Positions 6,349 through 8,071 of a DNA stretch of 8,071 bases are shown one piece after another. Every line of letters begins with the position of its first letter. The stretch's first letter is position 1. The notes under the pieces were generated by a model. The model was not told the DNA's origin. It did not search any database and saw only the letters and a list, made by a program, of their open reading frames with translations. This stretch comes from Desulfobacterales bacterium. Lineage in GTDB: Bacteria; Desulfobacterota; Desulfobacteria; Desulfobacterales; Desulfobacteraceae. The stretch is from the NCBI GenBank assembly GCA_022361095.1, contig JAKSBO010000359.1, forward strand, positions 1 through 8,071. The letters run 5' to 3'. The translations under genes and the position numbers were made by a program.

Positions 6349-6429
6349 AGGGCCGTTTACTCCTTTGCATGGTTTGCCGGTGTGCCTTGCGGCATTGATT
6401 TGGTTTTATTTCATCTTACCCAAAGACCA

Positions 6430-6445
6430 TGCAAATGGAATGCCA
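6430..6445 (-). promoter_or_regulatory. Sigma-54 promoter for the flgFGAHIJ operon
   Basis: The minus strand reads TGGCATTCCATTTGCA, matching TGGCAC-N5-TTGCA at all but one conserved position, with the obligatory ten bases between GG and GC. Transcription would start near 6419, leaving a leader of about 70 bases before flgF. Sigma-54 control needs an enhancer-binding activator bound upstream; the gene for it is not in this window. Confidence 0.85.
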
Positions 6446-6497
6446 TGTGTCTTGTTAAGTATAAAACAAACCAGAGAACCAATTAGGCCCTGGCCCC

Positions 6498-6510
6498 AGA
6501 GCTGCGCTCT
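6498..6510. promoter_or_regulatory. Short inverted repeat upstream of the sigma-54 promoter
   Basis: AGAGC and GCTCT flank a TGC centre, about 80-90 bases upstream of the predicted flgF start site. That is a usual distance for an activator site of a sigma-54 promoter. The arms are only 5 bases, so this is weak. On the plus strand it is followed by TTT and could equally be a small hairpin. Confidence 0.22.
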
Positions 6511-6557
6511 TTTCATAAAAAGTTATCTTTTAGCTTGCAGTGAAAGGAAAATGATCC

Positions 6558-6661
6558 GGCTTTAAAAATAATGTGCCAAAAGGCCGACATCTGAGATGCC
6601 CGAATTTGACGCACCCAGAAAATTTTTCCCACCATTGGTGGGTGGGTGGCTTTAAAAATAA
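6558..6661. repeat. 104-base block bounded by 14-base direct repeats, with hairpins and a G-rich tract
   Basis: GGCTTTAAAAATAA occurs at 6558-6571 and again, identical, at 6648-6661, with 90 bases between equivalent positions. Between them lie a near-perfect GACATC-TGA-GATGCC hairpin (about 6585-6599) and a perfect CCCACC-ATT-GGTGGG hairpin (6628-6642). The plus strand at 6637-6649 reads GGTGGGTGGGTGG, four G runs with single-base loops. The layout resembles a small non-coding dispersed repeat or a duplicated end left by an insertion. Only a genome comparison could show whether it is repeated elsewhere. Confidence 0.5.
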
Positions 6662-6717
6662 CCCCGTTGAACAACGATTCCTGCCCAAGCCAATCAGCAG
6701 AATAATAAAAAATCCCC

Positions 6718-6744
6718 TTGCATCCTGACCCGTTTAGGTATAAA
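6718..6744 (+). promoter_or_regulatory. Possible sigma-70-type promoter for the zinc-ribbon gene
   Basis: TTGCAT at 6718-6723 and TATAAA at 6739-6744 are separated by 15 bases, shorter than the preferred 17. The box lies about 50 bases before the ATG at 6795. It is a modest match in AT-rich sequence. Confidence 0.3.
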
Positions 6745-6794
6745 GCACAAATCGCATTATGTGAGGACTTAAGAAAAAGATAAGAAGGGAGTTT

Positions 6795-7052
6795 ATGAAT
6801 AACGACGGCTACTACACTGATCTGGATCATCCCTCTTTCCAGCACCCTGCAGGTATAGAGACTTTACAAACAATGCCTTCCCATCATCTGTCCGGCCTGG
6901 AGCAAACACGGATAAAGCATGCAAGACTGGCGTTTAAAGATTATTTTTGCCCGTTTTGCGGTGAAGTGTTATTCCGGGGCAAGGTTCGGGATTATAAAAT
7001 GGCCTGCCATAAATGCAACCGTCTTGTTGACAGCACAAAGCGTGAGGAATAA
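6795..7052 (+). CDS. Small zinc-ribbon protein of unknown function, Com-like C-terminus
   Basis: This 85-residue protein is the only plus-strand gene in the window. Its C-terminal third carries two CxxC pairs: C52-P-F-C55 and C71-H-K-C74, 15 residues apart, enough to bind one zinc ion. The pattern CPFCGEVLFRG...CHKCNRLV resembles the zinc ribbon of the Mu Com translational activator family, where a CxxC is followed by L-x-F and a second CxxC. The first 45 residues are histidine- and charge-rich without a recognisable domain; no signal peptide or membrane segment is seen. GGGAG lies 3 bases before the ATG, close but usable. It runs divergently from the flg operon and converges on the FlhB-like gene with 16 bases between stops. 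The function is unknown; nucleic-acid binding is a reasonable guess only. Confidence 0.75.
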   Translation: MNNDGYYTDLDHPSFQHPAGIETLQTMPSHHLSGLEQTRIKHARLAFKDYFCPFCGEVLFRGKVRDYKMACHKCNRLVDSTKREE

Positions 7053-7068
7053 TGATTTGTGAGGCTGT

Positions 7069-7356
7069 CTATGAATTTTTTTTAAGGCCTTCGGCATTGG
7101 CCCCGTAAACAAACGCAAGGAGTTCGGCCACTGCCACATAAATTTCAGCCGGGATTTCCTGACTGATGTCCAGGGATGCCAGGACTTCCACCAGGTCCGG
7201 ATCATCCTTTACCGGAACCCCATGGTCCAGGGCGAGGGCGATGATGTTTTCAGCCACCTTCCCCTGGCCTTTGGCCGTGACTGTCGGTGCCGAATCCTTA
7301 AGCCTGTCATATTTCAGGGCGACGGCTTTTTTTCTTTTATTGTCTTTTGGTGCCAT
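7069..7356 (-). CDS. FlhB C-terminal-domain-like export switch protein (FlhX/YlqH type)
   Basis: The 95-residue soluble protein matches the cytoplasmic C-terminal domain of FlhB/YscU. AVALKYDRLKDSAPTVTAKGQGKVAENI spans residues 11-38, then GVPVKDDPDLVEVLASLDI and EIPAEIYVAVAELLAFVYG. There are no membrane helices, and the NPTH self-cleavage motif that precedes YAVALKY in true FlhB is replaced by basic residues (DNKRKK). It is therefore not FlhB itself but the stand-alone homologue known as FlhX or YlqH, which in Campylobacter can partly stand in for the cleaved FlhB fragment. It starts 2 bases after the stop of the FliK-like gene with no good ribosome site, so translation is probably coupled. 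The same FliK-like/FlhB-like pairing occurs as ylqG-ylqH in Bacillus. Confidence 0.9.
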   Translation of the reverse strand: MAPKDNKRKKAVALKYDRLKDSAPTVTAKGQGKVAENIIALALDHGVPVKDDPDLVEVLASLDISQEIPAEIYVAVAELLAFVYGANAEGLKKNS

Positions 7357-7358
7357 GG

Positions 7359-8071
7359 TTAAACCACAATATTAAGACCGTGCATGTCATCGGGTGTTTT
7401 CATGGAAAGCATTAGACTGCCCGGGGCAATCTGTTCGGGCTGGGCAATCTGGCAGTCAATGTTTCCTGCCTGATATCCAATTTTTGACAGACGTTGTTTC
7501 AACTCTGCAATTTTAGGGGTCAGGTGATCACAGATTGCCTGATTTTCCATGAGAAAGCGGCCGGTAATCGTTTTATCCAAAATAGAAAAATCCGCCCGTA
7601 GAGGTCCAAGAACCGACATATTCAATAAAAAGGAAATGCTGAGCATTTTTTTTGTGTTTGCCGAGCCTGTTTTGCCTGTGTCCACCATGAGCTGGCCAAA
7701 GTCAAAGCCATCCTCCCGCCACACAGGAAACGGCAGTAAAAACCGGGCTCCATCCTGGGGTTGTGCACTCTCCCCGGATTTGACATTTAACTGGGCAAAA
7801 TGATCCAGCGCATCTGAGATATGTTTTAATACAGTGGTTTTATCTGAATTGCTTTCCATGCCCTTAAGGGACAGCGTGGCCGCTTTCAGGTCCTGGCTCG
7901 CCAATTGTTTGATCACCTGGGCAACCGTTTTCTTATCCGGGGCATCTTCAAGGCCGTTTGCCAGTTTTTTTTCAAAGCTCAGGCCCATATTCTTTATGAT
8001 TTTAGGCAAAAATTGATCATCCCGCACATCGGATTTCAGGGAGAGTCCCATAAGAATATCATTGAGGACCG
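7359..8071 (-). CDS. FliK/YlqG-like hook-length-control family protein (5' end outside window)
   Basis: The reading frame is open to the window edge, with 236 codons visible. An internal ATG at 8051 could be mistaken for a start, but VLNDIL precedes it in frame and no stop intervenes, so the gene very likely begins outside. The C-terminal half from about 130 residues before the end resembles the Flg_hook domain of FliK: LLPFPVWREDGFDFGQLMV, then ISFLLNMSVLGPLRADFSILDKTITGRF, then a helix IAELKQRLSKIGYQAG. In FliK this domain contacts FlhB to switch export from hook to filament subunits. Placement right before an FlhB-like gene supports the family call, but it is probably the YlqG-type paralogue rather than the main FliK. 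Family assignment is by pattern; sequence conservation is low. Confidence 0.7.
   Translation of the reverse strand, partial: VLNDILMGLSLKSDVRDDQFLPKIIKNMGLSFEKKLANGLEDAPDKKTVAQVIKQLASQDLKAATLSLKGMESNSDKTTVLKHISDALDHFAQLNVKSGESAQPQDGARFLLPFPVWREDGFDFGQLMVDTGKTGSANTKKMLSISFLLNMSVLGPLRADFSILDKTITGRFLMENQAICDHLTPKIAELKQRLSKIGYQAGNIDCQIAQPEQIAPGSLMLSMKTPDDMHGLNIVV

Larger units (their letters stand above)
6349..6794. other. Divergent intergenic region between flgF and the zinc-ribbon gene
   Basis: No credible gene lies in these 446 bases. Minus-strand readings remain open for about 110 codons at 6513-6845, but the start overlaps the zinc-ribbon gene and there is no sign of selection on the protein. 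The region contains a sigma-54 promoter toward flgF (6430-6445), a short inverted repeat (6498-6510), a block bounded by 14-base direct repeats (6558-6661) and a weak plus-strand promoter (6718-6744). Confidence 0.75.

Noticed and set aside
6349..6419. Cyclic-di-GMP (GEMM) riboswitch in the flgF leader, suggested by GGCACACCGGCAAACC
   Set aside because: The predicted leader is only about 70 bases and lacks the second conserved half with the receptor loop; the likeness is limited to GGCAAACC.
6513..6845. Minus-strand open frame of about 110 codons
   Set aside because: It overlaps the zinc-ribbon gene start, has no ribosome site, and runs through hairpins and repeats; the protein has no recognisable domain.
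7053..7085. Terminator between the convergent zinc-ribbon and FlhB-like genes (T8 run near 7076)
   Set aside because: The T run is not preceded by a stable hairpin in the plus direction and lies inside the end of the FlhB-like gene.

Overview
The window is a flagellar gene cluster of a Gram-negative bacterium. L-ring (flgH) and P-ring (flgI) genes require an outer membrane, and two near-perfect sigma-54 promoters plus a csrA-fliW pair are present. Gene content, protein style and moderate base composition suggest a sulfate-reducing deltaproteobacterium (Desulfobacterota, Desulfobacteraceae-like). That placement is inferred from family knowledge, not from a search.

All but one of the genes lie on the minus strand, so transcription runs from high to low coordinates. 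On the right, 7069-8071 holds the 3' part of a FliK/YlqG-like gene followed by a small FlhB C-domain-like gene (FlhX/YlqH type), both tied to type III export switching. A single plus-strand gene (6795-7052) then encodes an 85-residue four-cysteine zinc-ribbon protein that I cannot assign firmly. The 446-base divergent region to its left (6349-6794) carries a sigma-54 promoter for the flg operon and a compact repeat-flanked palindromic block.

From 6348 down to 1735 runs a tight operon for the distal rod and the LP ring: flgF, flgG, flgA, flgH, flgI and a single-domain flgJ, with gaps of 9-30 bases. A second sigma-54 promoter (1666-1681) precedes a FlgN-like export chaperone gene (1036-1551). 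After it comes a 340-base gap with a 109-base imperfect palindrome and a sigma-70-type promoter overlapped by a perfect 9+9 base inverted repeat. The gap leads to csrA (447-695) and fliW (1-440, cut at the window edge).

Together the genes build and time the flagellum. FlgF, FlgG and FlgJ make and cap the distal rod. FlgA helps assemble the FlgI P ring, and FlgH forms the L ring. FlgN would escort the hook-filament junction proteins. CsrA and FliW form the translational switch that couples flagellin synthesis to secretion. FlgN's usual clients (flgK, flgL) and flgM, which often lie between flgN/flgJ and csrA in related clusters, are absent here; the palindromic element occupies that place. The least ordinary parts of the window are the two palindromic intergenic elements, the csrA promoter/operator arrangement and the lone zinc-ribbon gene. 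No clearly new multi-gene system is visible.
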